A stretch of DNA of 64,000 nt from Alentia gelatinosa (Eukaryota; Annelida; Polychaeta; Phyllodocida; Polynoidae): assembly GCA_950022655.1 (NCBI GenBank), contig OX465584.1:65936437-66000436 (forward strand), written 5' to 3'. Under the pieces are notes generated by a model. That model was not told where the DNA came from, searched no databases, and was given only the letters and a program-made list of their open reading frames with translations. Positions 1-11,702 of this stretch are shown one piece after another; within the stretch, counting starts at the first letter, position 1; each line of letters opens with the position of its first letter. A program made the translations under genes and the position numbers.

Positions 1-3000
1 CATTGATTCTCTGTGTCCTCTCCTCAAGCCGGGTCTGGGCTACCTTCATTGGTGCCTCCTTATCGTGGATGGCTTTCCTGAGTAGCTCGATGGCACGCTC
101 CATGTCATGGATCTCATTGTTAGTCTGAAAATAAGTGAGAATGATGTCAAAACTGTTTAAGTCTGAGCTAAATCTTACAGCTTTCTTCATTATAAATATT
201 TAATGAACCCAAGTGTAAGGTGTAAAGAAACAAACCCTATCACATTATTGCCAAGGAAGGAGAACAATATGTTTCAGATATAGCTATATAGAAACAGTTT
301 GAACTGCCAATATTGAGGACAACTTAAGTTCTCTGTTATTTTGTAACAAAATGTGCAGCCTACCCTCTGGAGATGAGCCTGCAGCTTGGACTTGGCATCG
401 TTCGCTTGCTGGATGCGGGCGTTGAATGCATTGTTCACTGTGTTGAACTGGCTCCACATGCCGTTAGCACATGCACGGAGGAGTGCTTCAATCTCCCCTC
501 GCAGCTTCTCAGACATTTCACGCTCCTTCTGAGACCTAGCAATGTTTTTCTGGGTGAAATCTACCCAGCTCATTGGGTGGGTGATCCTACAACATAAAGA
601 GTATGAATATGTTAATCAAACCTAACAAAGACTACAAAGTTTCCTAAATGCACAACTGTATATGGCACATAGCTAATGCATTATGGAAACAGCCCCCCCC
701 CCCCCCCATTTTATGATTATCTATAGATTATGACAGCAACAAAAATTGTTGTCCCCTGAATACAGTGGTGTTATATTACAATAACCTGGTGGGTGATGGT
801 CGAACAAGCAATCACCCTTTGCTCTATAGATTTATCAGAACTTCAAGGGCAATAAGGATGAATGACTGCCCTTCATAAAATGTCAACAAATTGTACATTT
901 CATACTTGAAATATAAAAAGTATATGATTGTGAAAGTATTATGATCTCAGAAATGAAAACAATATAGCAATTTATGTCTGTTATAGCTAAACATTAACCA
1001 GGCAATTGAACTTTTCAAATCAGAGAAATATAAACAAACTATCCTATATCACCTTTCAATTTGAAATTGGGATTCACTATGGCATCAAAATGACTATGAA
1101 TTAAAGGATTTAAATTGACTGGAAATCTATCATAGTACATGCTTACGTGTTATCAACATTCTCGATGCCGGGCTGGAAACCGATGGCTCCTGAGGAGTTC
1201 CTCAACTGCTGCATGCGGTCATCCAGGTTCTGGGCATGGTTCTTGTCCTTGGAATCCCGCTCGCAGGCATGCTGTGCGGCACGGTCAACTCTGAAATTAA
1301 ATCATGTTACAGTTTGGAATAAAGAGCAATCACAAATGATTAGTCATTTAGTGACTGTAATAGTATCCTTACTGCAAAAGCTTACTGCAATAGGGCTAAG
1401 TAAAGTATGAAATGGCAATTCTGAATAAATTGCCAACTATCAAAAAGTACCATCTTAGGTACTTGCACTTTAATCCTATATTCATTATTTTCATGAATGT
1501 ATTGATAATTCAACAAACAGTTCACTGTTAAAACCTTTTCGAGGCATTGACTTGTCCTGAAAGGTTTCTAATCCTTCACTTTCTTTTAATAGTGCTATGA
1601 GTATTATCAAGATATTTGATTAATTGATAAGATATGACGACTTAAAGAGGCTACAGTGGTAGATTCTGTTCAGAAACTTATATTTCCTGCATGGTCCTCA
1701 CTCTCTAGGTAAACTGCGACACACATAAGAAATAGCGCTTGGACTAAAGAAATTACTTTGACCTGGACTTGTCAAAGATGCTACACATCATCCTCTAACT
1801 TCACATGCATAGTATTTCTTCATTTAAAATTTTTCTATTTGGTAAGAAATGCAAATCTTTCCTGGGAAAGCTCTTTTACTGTTTTTATACTGTTGATGTG
1901 ATATTAATAGACAATAATCGATGGTTTTGTGGTTTACAGAACCGCCTGTCCACAAAATCATCGTTTGTTGTATTTATTATCCATATTTTCGAATAAATTA
2001 AACCCAGTTATTGCCATATTAATAGGTATAACAATAGGGACTATTTCTTTGCTCTATAGCAAAAGGGACTATTTTTCCCGTATACCATGGTTTTGAGGCC
2101 GTATACCACAGGTGTGAATCCGTATACCACATTTATGGTATCTGACAGGTTTTATACGATGGGTCGTGGTTTACCGAGTCCCCATGAATTTTCAATGGGG
2201 GCTTTGTATACGATGGATAATAAAGTACAAGTTTCCTAGAAAAAGTGTATCCATCAGATTGCATCTTAAACTAAAATATAATTTTTGGAATACCATGTGG
2301 TTGGGCATTACGGTTTTACATTTTTCACAAATTCCGCAAGAGGGAAACACTGTTGTTTAGCTCTCTCGCTAGGTGGTGACGCCTGGCGTCGACTCACGGA
2401 ACAACTGATCAATGAGGTCGGCCATATTCTTTCCTAACAGTGTTTGGCTTCGAAAATCTTTGGGTGTTTTAGATTGCATCCAGAACATAAAATGTTTTCT
2501 CTTGAAAGATGCAGTAAAGAGGACAAAAAGGTGCTTACAGTAAATCTGAGTTGAAAAGTATGTCTAAAAATATCATGACAGAGACAATCCCATTTTAATG
2601 TCATCTTTATATACCACTTTATGTAACAATAATGTAATTATTGTGATGATGATATATGTATGAAGTGCAGAAAAGCTATGAGAGCTATTGTGTCATACAT
2701 CATTTTATCCTACCCCTAATATAAAATCCCATAGGCTTAACATTGAGTTTCCCTATGCCACGCTGCCTGGCATACGGAGTTTTATATGCCACTAGTGGCA
2801 TACAGAATATTCCAAAATCGAGGAGAAGGGGTAGGATAAAATAAAAACCTGATTCGTTTTAATCATGGTCACTGCATTCCACTCCTCGAGTGGCATACGG
2901 TGGCCAAGATTAAGACTCATCCAATTCTACGATAATATTGGAGGATATCCAATGAAAACCAGCGAAAGTCTACCGGCAGCTGAAATATTTTTATCGGTTG

Positions 3001-6000
3001 ACATAAATTATATTTCATATCAATTATACTATTTTCTGCCAAACAAAGAACTGAACAAAAAAAGGTGTCATATTAAGTTGGTGTGGCAGTGAGCTGGAGT
3101 AGTGCAGTGTGTGAATGGTGAAATATGCACTGTCTAGCTCGACGACCCTCGATGAACAGTCTTAGGTACTGCAGCTTAAATTTTCCCTTCATTTTACCAA
3201 TAATGTACTCTTTGAAAGGTGTTTTGTTGTAATACATCCTCTATGGTTAAATGTGCCTGTAATAGCTGCCTATACAATGTCTGTATGATGTCTCTAGTTT
3301 CTAGCACCCATACTGTACATACTACTATAAAATAGAAGGACTCAAGGTAATGGCTCTATCTAACATTATGAACATAACTTAGAATGAGACAAACTTTCAG
3401 GACAAAAAACATTTACTTGTTGTATAAAAGAAGTTGGTCAGGTTTACGGTTAGTTTCCCACACTGAGTTTATATTCTAAGCTTGCAAAAAAACAAAAGGA
3501 ACAAATCTTGATGTCTGGAAATCTGTTAAAAGTATGAGCACCATGAATGATAGATGTGATGTATCAGATATATCATGGAAAATAATATCATGAAACATCA
3601 CGAAATTTCATATGATTGTTTATATGGCATGAGTTGTCTTTGCGGCATGATATCACGAAGCAGAGCTGAGTGATATCTGTAGCGGAAGACAATGAATGCC
3701 ATATAAACAATATATGAAATTGAGTGATGTTTAGATTTTATCCTACCCTGTTACATATTTTTAACTTCATATGTCACCAGTGGCATATGAATATTTTATG
3801 CCATAACCGTGGCATACAGTTACACCATGTTAAGTCTATGGAGATTTATATTGTGAGGGGTAGGATAAAGCTTTAGACCAAAATCGTTTAAAAAGCTGTA
3901 TTTATTTATTAGTTTATGTTATGAGAGATTTGCATCTGCAGAAAGTGATCGGGAACTTACTGAAGTTGGATGGTGGCCTTCTCGATTGCTCTCTTCATCT
4001 TCTCCTGACAGCTCTTGATGGTAGCCACCTCCTGTTAATTCACAAAACAATGTTTAGATCTTAAAACAGCCAGAGACTTGGGGAGATATTATCAATAATA
4101 AATGGCTTGAAATCAAAGGGTATCCTTTAAGACCCCAACAATTGTCTAACTACCAGTAATGTTAACCCTGAGGGAAGAAGTGACAGCGGTCCATTCGAAT
4201 GAAGGCTAGATTTTTGTTAGTCTAAATGTTTTGGTTTTATGTTAGTTGCTTAAAATCATGGCATCATGCTTCTACAAGAAGAAATAAAGATGATTACTCT
4301 GTATATAGATATATGAATCAGGGTTATTGCAGAGTGAGATGTAACGGAAAAATGATATTTTGTGATCAAGTTGAGTCTGATTTACATACCGTCGTAAGGT
4401 TACGCTCTACTCCATCATGGACCTGGTCGATTCCCTGCCTCTTCTCACGCTGCAGGAGGCACTCCTCGGCAATCGCGAGAGGTCCACGTGTATCGTAGTA
4501 AGCCTTCTCTAGGATCCGCTTGTGCTCCTAGTATTCAAACAGAGATTCCTGAGAAAAGATTGCAGCTTTCTCTATAAGGCTTAATTTAATTTTGATAACT
4601 TCCTACCCCAATCAATCATCCTTTGTCCTATAACTATAACTATAATAGACATATTTTATAAGTTAACTGATCCTGACATTTTCTTTATGAATATCAGATA
4701 TTTATTTATAATTTCAAACAGAAATTAGTCACTGTACCCTCAGGTTATCGATCTCATTCTCCATGGCCCGAATCTCTGAGTTCAGCTCGGTCTTCCAGAA
4801 TGTAACATCATAGACACGCTCCCCTAGAAATGTTCAAAAGAATGTGGTCATTTCTGATACTCATCTTCAAAAGAGAAATGCAATCAATTCTATGACATTA
4901 ATGAGCTAAGTGGATGATGATTTGCTAGACCCTTCACTATGCAGCATAGTATCAAATGCACACCCTGAATTACACTGCTGTGGTACAATTTTTACCCGAG
5001 TAATATGCTGGCATGTTTCATAACATCCACAGTGATGTCATTATATCACACCTCCATGGCAATCCAAAATAATTAGGATGCTATATGACATAGATTTACC
5101 TAGGTTGGAAATATTATCAGAATATTCAGATTATTTCATTAAATATGCCTCCAGCCATCATAACGTAGCTAAAGGGTTCAATTAATCAATGTATTTAGAG
5201 ATGAGCAGTCAATACTACAGAATATGTGAAGTATATTAGGAATTAAATGAATTTATAACACATACACCTGTGGCCTGCAAGAAAACTGATTGTGAATCTC
5301 CGAAAGATCTGAGTCTGCTATGGGTGTCAGCGGAAACTTACCAAGTTTGCGGGTGTTGGAGTGCTGCCTGTTGCGGGTCATGGTGTCTGTAGCCTTGATT
5401 GCCTGCCAGGCATCAGACCTCAGACGCTCGGCCATGGTTCGCTCACGCTCTGAGAGGCTGAAGTTGGCGCGGTTGGAGCTTTCCCAGTCATTGGTGGAGT
5501 AACGAGAGTAGACAGCATTCCTGAAAAAGAACATTTGTTAATAACAAATGGATTAAAGATTGTACTAGGGTCATCATTTGCAATTTTCCTGAATCAAATG
5601 TAGTAAATATACTTTTCAAGTAGTTTCAGCAAATATATTTTGTGTTATTTTACGCTTTCCACTGTAACTTCCTGCTAGCCTCACAAGCAAATGGCCAGGG
5701 AACGAAAGTGGGCTTTATGCCATAACAAAGATGCTCCTGCCTGGCAAAATTTTGAATAGAGATGATTTACCCGACAAACTTTCATAGCGAAAGGCCTCCT
5801 ACTTAATAGGGTTTTTAATAGAATAACCTCCTATATGGTAGAGTTTAATTTAATAAAGCCTCCAACACTGCAATATTTTGTAAAGAAAGACCTACTACCT
5901 TGCGGCATTGAAGTATTGCTTGGCATTGCCGAGGGAGCGGCTCATCTGGTTGCCCATGCCGGGGTCGGCGTAGCTTGGCATCAGGTTGGAGTAGTTGGGA

Positions 6001-6047
6001 GTCATGCTCCTGCCGCGGGGCACTGGGCTGTGAGCTGGGAGAGACAT
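1..6047 (-). CDS. Tektin (tektin-3-like), copy 1, 3' end outside the window
   Basis: Tektins are coiled-coil proteins that form filaments inside the doublet microtubules of cilia and sperm flagella. Eight coding exons are visible on the minus strand, in transcript order: 6047-5899, 5520-5342, 4823-4738, 4527-4390, 4031-3961, 1290-1147, 586-364 and 124-1 (cut by the window edge). All junctions are GT/AG. About 371 of an expected 460 residues are seen. The start ATG is at 6047-6045, and an AG acceptor just upstream implies a 5' UTR exon. Tektin-3 subfamily hallmarks include [12 protein letters not shown], an SCQEKM segment and [10 protein letters not shown]. The frame is intact, with no premature stop. 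The intron between exons 1290-1147 and 4031-3961 is about 2.7 kb and carries MITEs that copy 2 lacks. The gene is head to head with copy 2. The last two exons were not seen, so I cannot exclude a broken 3' end. Confidence 0.9.
690..707. repeat. Poly(C) tract in a tektin copy 1 intron
   Basis: A run of about 17 C interrupts otherwise AT-rich intron sequence. Length is likely polymorphic and prone to sequencing error. The rest of the 587-1146 intron shows nothing recognisable. Confidence 0.8.
1905..2222 (+). mobile_element. Short dispersed element, family E, internally deleted copy
   Basis: The segment from the ATAATCGATGG motif to GGATAATAAA closely matches 30383-30782 on the same strand. This includes the consecutive GTATACCA-type motifs (at 2080-2145 here). 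This copy lacks the roughly 80-bp palindromic core seen in the 30.4 kb copy. It has no coding capacity and lies in the long copy 1 intron. Confidence 0.7.
2702..2842. mobile_element. MITE, family A (TTTTATCCTACCCC termini)
   Basis: A 141-bp unit has perfect 15-bp inverted ends (ATTTTATCCTACCCC and its complement). It contains the module ATAGGCTTAACATTG and paired GGCATA motifs. Sequence shared with the 20.46 kb copy continues to about 2935, so the mobile unit may be longer than the inverted repeat suggests. Confidence 0.8.
3735..3869. mobile_element. MITE, family A, second copy in the same intron
   Basis: Termini ATTTTATCCTACCC and GGGTAGGATAAA flank a diverged interior with GGCATA motifs and the ATGTTAAGTCTATGG module. 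Together with the elements at 1905 and 2702 it accounts for part of the expansion of this tektin intron. Confidence 0.7.
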
Positions 6048-6075
6048 GTTGGCGAAGTGAAAAATGGTTGGTGAT

Positions 6076-6363
6076 CTGAAAAATAACGAATCTACATGTT
6101 AATATCCCAGTACTTAAAACCATGGAAACATAAACAGAAGGTCACACCATTAAAGTCATATCAGGCAATACAGGTGTTGGCGTTCAGCGCCGCCTAACTG
6201 CCCACTGTCTCGTTACGCGGCCGCTCGGACAAACACCGCGGAATGCTTATAGAGACATACAGCAATCACACCTAAAGTGTGAACGGTGGGTGTGATTGCA
6301 GGAGTGTTGTTTTTTGACAGATTAAATTGCTGGAACAAGCTAGGGTATTGTATAAACGAGACT
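6076..6363. other. Upstream flank of tektin copy 1, no recognisable gene
   Basis: This follows the 5' UTR acceptor of copy 1. A short GC-richer patch at 6180-6245 contains a NotI-like GCGGCCGC. I see no convincing promoter motif. A 5' UTR exon for copy 1 should lie somewhere upstream in 6.1-11 kb but cannot be placed. Confidence 0.4.
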
Positions 6364-6760
6364 GAGTAGTCTAAACTTTATAGTTTATAATTATCTTGGT
6401 TTTAACTTGGAAAAAGATAAGGATATTATAGCTAGGCATGCCAATGTATTATTGTGTGTGCAATTTGCATATACCTGTGTTATCTAAGCTATATCGAAAG
6501 TATCATTGAGATCATATACATGTATGATACATCAAATTGGAGCTGGAATACCATAGAATATGATGAAATCACTGATATTTCTCTGCAAATGATATACACG
6601 GGTATTATGAACGTATTACGCTCATATACTGAGTGATCAAATGTTAGTGAATACGTTGCTAGGGGCTTGTTTGGCTGCAGGCATTGCGTAACCAACCAGA
6701 TAAAGTGCGACACCGGCCTGTGGAAAAAGGCCTATTCACAATGAGCATTAAATGTTATCT
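6364..6760. repeat. Dispersed repeat, family K, copy 1
   Basis: About 390 bp resembles 45885-46260 on the same strand over its whole length. Shared motifs include GGAAAAAGATAAG, ATTATAGCTAGG and GGAGCTGGAATAC. It contains short, non-homologous ORFs only. Its boundaries are approximate and no terminal repeat was found. Confidence 0.7.
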
Positions 6761-7165
6761 CAATTCCTGACTCGCCCATTGCCGACTGGTGGTAATGGCT
6801 CTTCAGGACATAAAAGCTAAGGTAAATGGTAAATACAAATCTATTATCCTGATCTAAATAGTCCTCTGTGTTTCAAACCGATGTTTCCGCTGATGAGGTC
6901 AGAAATACGGGACCGTCCTTATCCGTCCTGACACAGAATAACTCAGAATCCTGAAAGTTTTCACTCAACATGAAAACATATTGTTGTAACACAATATCCC
7001 CTTAAAAATGGCTAAAAAAAAAATATAAAAAAAATATATATCATCCGTGGATCCTTGAGAGGAGTGTGACTGACATGTATGCAGCATCCAATAGTGAGCA
7101 GTTACTGAGCAGCTCAGCATAACATAGAGTGACCCCTCCAGTCTCCTCAGCACCAGCATAGAGTG

Positions 7166-7189
7166 TCAATACAATACAATACAATACCA
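7166..7189. repeat. (TACAA)n pentanucleotide microsatellite
   Basis: Four to five tandem copies of a CAATA/TACAA pentamer precede the GC-rich block. Confidence 0.75.
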
Positions 7190-7369
7190 TGCTAGTGGCC
7201 GAACACGCCTACTTGATACCATCCCATCCGTATGTATACACACCTATCCGTTGGACTGTGAAAGCACCTCTCGAGATCACGCTCACAAGTGGACTGATTG
7301 CCTGTTGGACTGACCGCTCGGTTTTTACTGATTCCGAGGACTGGCTGAACTCTCCTGGAGGTCACCGAG

Positions 7370-7675
7370 TTCCCATGGCTGTAAGAAGTCGCTCAGTAGG
7401 AGGCCCCCCTCTCTGCCAGGATCCGATGCCCGCCGGCCCCTCGTCGTCAAGGGCCTCCTGGATCCCCGCCGCCTGTGCCTGCTCCGCGCCGCCCCGCGCC
7501 GGGCTCTAACACGGGCAGGGCGGGCGCGGAGGGCCAGTGTATGCGGCGCCCTTTGCTGTAGGATTAGGGACTGGTCAGTGGAGACGGGGACCGGTACATA
7601 AGGTAGTGTGTGGTGGTAGCAGAGGCAGAGGTGATCCGCAGAGGGTGGATTATAGCACGGATAGCCGCCCAACAG
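7370..7675 (+). promoter_or_regulatory. CpG-rich block, candidate promoter and 5' UTR exon of copy 2
   Basis: The block is GC- and CpG-rich (densest 7430-7560) inside AT-rich DNA. It ends in a consensus splice donor CAG|GTGAGT at 7675/7676 on the plus strand. Tektin copy 2 needs an upstream exon to join its acceptor at 11691, and this is the best candidate, with a 4-kb intron. The overlapping 115-codon minus ORF has skewed Arg/Ala composition and no family resemblance. The assignment is inference. Confidence 0.35.
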
Positions 7676-7689
7676 GTGAGTCTCGGGCT

Positions 7690-8740
7690 TTCAACACGTC
7701 CATCTTTCGTATATACTACACTCATTTATATATTGTTCTTGTTTTTGTATTGTTATATAGATGTGGTTTAACATCTCTTATATACTAGGGGTCCGCATTA
7801 GTGCATATACTCATTTACACATTGTTCTTATTTTTATATTATTATATAGATGTGGTTAAACATCTCTTATATACTAGGGGTCCGCATTAGTGCATATACT
7901 CATTTACACATTGTTCTTATTTTTATTTTATTTATAGATGTTGTTCAACATTTATGAAATGCTACCGGCGTTAGAGCCTACACCCATTTATACATAGTCC
8001 TTATTTATATATTATTATATAGATGTGGTTAAACATCTATGAAATACTACCATCATTAGTACACAAACCCACGTATCAGAATGATACATTGTAAATATAC
8101 ATTTGGAAAACAGGACGACTATACTGTGGCTCTTAAAGAGAGAGCGATTACAGAGTTTCATATCCCATTTAATCATAAGTTGGTTGATGGAAGTGCAATT
8201 TTATAATGTGTTATAGTTTTCACACAGTTTTTTTTTATATTATTACATAGATGTGATGAAATACTTTCATCATTAGTACAGACACTCATTTATACATTGT
8301 CCTTATTTTATATTATCATACAAGTGTGGTGGGACATCTGTGAAATACTACCCGCGTTAGTGCATAAATATACCCATTTACATATATCATCCATACTTTT
8401 CAAATTGTATCATATAGCTGTGGTTAAATTTCTATGAAATACCTACCCGCATCACAACATATACCCAATTAAAGATTGCCCTTCTATATTTTAGTCATTA
8501 TAGATGTTGTTAAACATCTATGAAATGAGACCTTCTGTTAGGTGCAGTATTGAGAATGTTTTCCCAAATTAAGTAGGTTTTCTGGTATCATATCCTTTAT
8601 CTTTACTATACATTTTCCTTCTATTAATCCGCGTTAGGGGATACACCCAACTAAACTTTGTCCTTCTGTTTTTTCAATATTATCTTATAGCTGTGGTTGA
8701 ACTTCTATGAACTCCTTCCCGTTTCTAGGTGAAATATTTA
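7690..8740. repeat. Irregular tandem repeat of about 90-130 bp
   Basis: Successive units share TATAGATGTGGTTAAACATCT, ATGAAATACTACC and CATTTACACATTG. The first two units (about 7700-7880) are nearly identical, and later ones degrade towards 8740. The phrases ATACCTGTG...ATGAAAT and CCCGC recall the start of family D elements elsewhere in the window. Confidence 0.7.
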
Positions 8741-9474
8741 TAATGTTCACGCTAAATGACCGCTAGCTTGTAAGTTATCAAAATAGCCTTGTTTTTTTTC
8801 TAAAATCATCTTCAGACATCAATTCGCCCATATTAAGTAGATTTTCTGTTTTTACGATCGTTTTTTCCCCTTCTATTAATCAGTATCACCGTTTACATGT
8901 TCTATGCTGCAGACATTCTTACTTCTTCCTACCTGTTTGAATAACCAAGTCCTATCAAACGTTGAGTAATGAGGATATCTAAAATACAACGAGGGTCAAA
9001 TCCATCGTTAAACAATGTGACATTTTTAACCTGTAGGACATATGCGCAATCCATCGCTGAACGATATCAAACCTTATCAAGACTTATAAATCCAATATTC
9101 TAAACTGTCCGTCAACGAGTGGCTTATAAACATTCTTTGTGATAAGAATTATTGAATACAGGGAGATGATGTTTATGGATCAGACGTTTTATTTTAAAAT
9201 TGTGAATAATATTAATTACAATAAACCTATATGGGTAACGAAATTAAGATATCTACCAGTATAACATACATCAAATAGTATCTTCTCGTTGTTAGTGTGA
9301 CCTCTCTCCACTGCTGTTAAAAATTGCTGCCCTGAAAATTGAAACCATCTCATGATGCTTTTACTATCAATGAAATCGAACAAAAAAAAGTCGAATGATC
9401 CGTATGAAGTAAAGCTTTGTAAACCAGAAACATGATTGTTATGAAAGAATAATGTGAATGAACCATAACCTCGA
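8741..9474. other. AT-rich spacer
   Basis: I see no ORF, repeat or structural motif that I can support here. Confidence 0.5.
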
Positions 9475-9990
9475 GCGCTCTGACAGTTAAAGGCATATCC
9501 TGCAATTCACAGTGGCGCCACCTGGTGATTTTTTAAATATTGTCAATTATGAGGCAAAACTGGTGCCTTAGGATGCATTCTATCCCCAAATGAGTAGGTA
9601 TGACGTTTTGTCCACTTTATCCTATCCTAATAGGTAAATTAAGCCAATTTATAGTTGATTGGATTCTATAGGAAATGTACTGGAAAAATATGGTTTTCTT
9701 CAATTCTCTTATAAGCAAGAATGGTGACCTAAAGTTCTTAAAGCTTGAATGTGTCGTATTATACATCAGCTATATTAACTGAAAGTTTTTCAAACATGAC
9801 ATTAGGTTTACTATGTGAAAATCAACTTTTTATTATGATATTATCAAAATATCGATATGTAAATCAAAACCTAGCATGGTGACCGATTTTCAATTTAGAT
9901 ATTTTCTACACCACTCTAAGTTCCTCATAATAATTCTTAAGGAATATGACATGGGTTTTAATTTTCAAGGTAAATTGTGGGATATGCCTT
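9475..9990. repeat. Dispersed repeat, family L, copy 1
   Basis: It starts TAAAGGCATAT, followed by GCCACCTGGTGATTTTT and GTCAATTATGAGGCAAAACTGG. The same order of motifs occurs at 53643-54300. Both copies lack coding capacity. Boundaries are approximate. Confidence 0.65.
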
Positions 9991-10640
9991 TAAAGTGCCG
10001 TGAGTGCTGAGGTTAGTAAGAAGTAAAGAAGCAGAACCTGCACTTCACTAAGCCTCTCAGAACGACGATCAATGTCCACACCTGGCACGGTTTCAACCTT
10101 TTAATTGGCGAAGGTCGCTTACAGTTTCCTATCAACCACACCGAGGTTTTTATTGTATCGCAAACTCTGGCTTTTTTCCAGTAACCATGAACAACCTCCA
10201 CTGCTGGAATGGTCCACTTAAAACTTTGATTTATATCAATGTTTTATAGTTGTTTCTTATAATGCAGTGCTTACTATTTCATGTCACTCCGTGTATGACT
10301 ATTATATGTGGATTTGAGAATATAGAGTAAATATTACATTTATTTATACCGTAGTGGAATACATAACCCTACATGGTGCTTTCCAGGCAGTGGTACACTG
10401 AACATTTCCACTATAAACTAATCATAATCAGTAAGAAATCCGCAACTTAGCCATCATAAAACACACAATAGGAGTACCAGCAAATTATACATCTCGTTAA
10501 TTCCGCCATATCGTTGTACTGAGAAACAGTTAAGCCTCATATATCCACAAACTATGATGTAATTATTAATTCCCAAGCCGAGATCACTCAGAATTCCGCT
10601 ATACACTGAGTGCCGGGGATCAGGGAAAGCACCTGTTTAG
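9991..10640. other. Intergenic spacer upstream of tektin copy 2
   Basis: A 62-codon minus ORF at 10013-10201 has no recognisable domain, and I do not call it a gene. Nothing else is seen. Confidence 0.4.
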
Positions 10641-11095
10641 AGAGTATTACCCTGAACATTGTCAGATATCTGCCAAACCACTAAACCAATACACCACAAG
10701 GATAATCCTAATGAGAGCTGGCCACCAAGCTACACACAGAGCCAAGCATGGAGGATCAGCGGGTATGGGTCCTCCTGTGGGTATAAATATCCCTCCAGCA
10801 TGTTTCATAATCGCCTCCCGTGGTTGTACAGTACGATAGCTGTTTGGTTTGAGAGTATGGCCTCGCTGTGGTATTATGTAATGGCGGCGCTGTATGAAAG
10901 TGAGATGTGCCAAAACAGCAGCGCCATGATAACGACAGGCATGCCACCTGGTGGGAGATCAGGCCGGGCTGGCGTTATTGATGATGGGACGCCTGTTGGT
11001 TTTAATGCCACCCCCCCCCCCCCTGGAGAGGCCCCCCCCCCTGGAGAGACCCGCCCACCTGACATCACCACTGAATCCTAATAGAGATTTCCTAC
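10641..11095. other. GC-richer patch with poly(C) runs; ORF of doubtful status
   Basis: A 140-codon plus ORF (10659-11081) runs through two poly(C) tracts at 11010-11023 and 11032-11041, giving a Pro-rich end. No known domain is seen, and antisense frames are open over the same stretch. It may be part of an upstream exon of copy 2 or simply non-coding. I do not claim a protein. Confidence 0.3.
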
Positions 11096-11193
11096 ACTGT
11101 GTCCTTCTAGCATTCCCCAGAGATTAACCCATAGGACTGTTTAATCCATTGATCCTATTAAATATTCTGCTCTTGATGTTTTTGTGTGAGCGG

Positions 11194-11257
11194 GATACAC
11201 GACCTTTAGATACACGACCTTTAGATACACGACCATTAGATACACCCTTCTTAGATA
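11194..11257. repeat. 15-bp tandem repeat
   Basis: Three to four copies of GATACACGACCTTTA, the last ones diverged. Confidence 0.8.
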
Positions 11258-11394
11258 CAATACCGGAAGGCCTCTTTTCTCTACTTGTATTTCTGTATTA
11301 TTGTACAGTATTATTATCATTGTTACTATTTTGTATTGTGTATATGTTGCTGACTAGCCTATATGAAAACAAGAATGACTACGAAATGCTGTAA

Positions 11395-11482
11395 ATTTTG
11401 TTGCTGGGGGTGCCTTGAAACCAATCGTAAGATTGAGCACCACCCAGGATAAATAAATGTTAAAAAAAAAAAAAAAAAAAAA
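11395..11482 (+). mobile_element. 3' end of a retroposed sequence with poly(A) tail
   Basis: The sequence ends in AATAAATGTT followed by a pure A run of about 20 nt (11462-11481), with a polyadenylation-like AATAAA close upstream. This is what a reverse-transcribed 3' end looks like. A hydrophobic ORF fragment upstream (11149-11394) may belong to it. No RT domain is seen. Confidence 0.5.
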
Positions 11483-11702
11483 TACAGGACTATCATTTTC
11501 CCCTGAGAAGCTTTCTTGTTTAGAAATATTCAGATATTCGTTTTTATTTGTAGTCGTAGATAGGATGTTCTTTTAGTGCTCGATGTAAATTGGCTGATAT
11601 GGCTTTAATAGGGTGACCCTCTGGTAAAGTTTTCATGGGTTTTTATCTATATAATACTGGGTTATTTACACATAAATGTGTTATTTTTCAGATCATACCA
11701 AC

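Noticed and set aside
373..597. Antisense ORFs over tektin exons (also 15353-15577, 16289-16513, 31595-31819, 32851-33111)
   Set aside because: They are complementary-strand shadows of coiled-coil exons, bounded by the exon ends and conserved only because the sense strand is.
6180..6245. tRNA or tRNA-derived SINE head (GTCCGAGCGGCC on the minus strand)
   Set aside because: It has an A-box-like word only. No B box at the right distance and no cloverleaf.
7325..7672. 115-codon minus ORF in the CpG-rich block
   Set aside because: Composition follows GC content, no domain is seen, and plus-strand ORFs overlap. A 5' UTR exon is more likely.
10659..11081. 140-codon ORF ending in a Pro-rich tail
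   Set aside because: The tail comes from poly(C) runs and antisense frames are open too. Kept only as a doubtful note.
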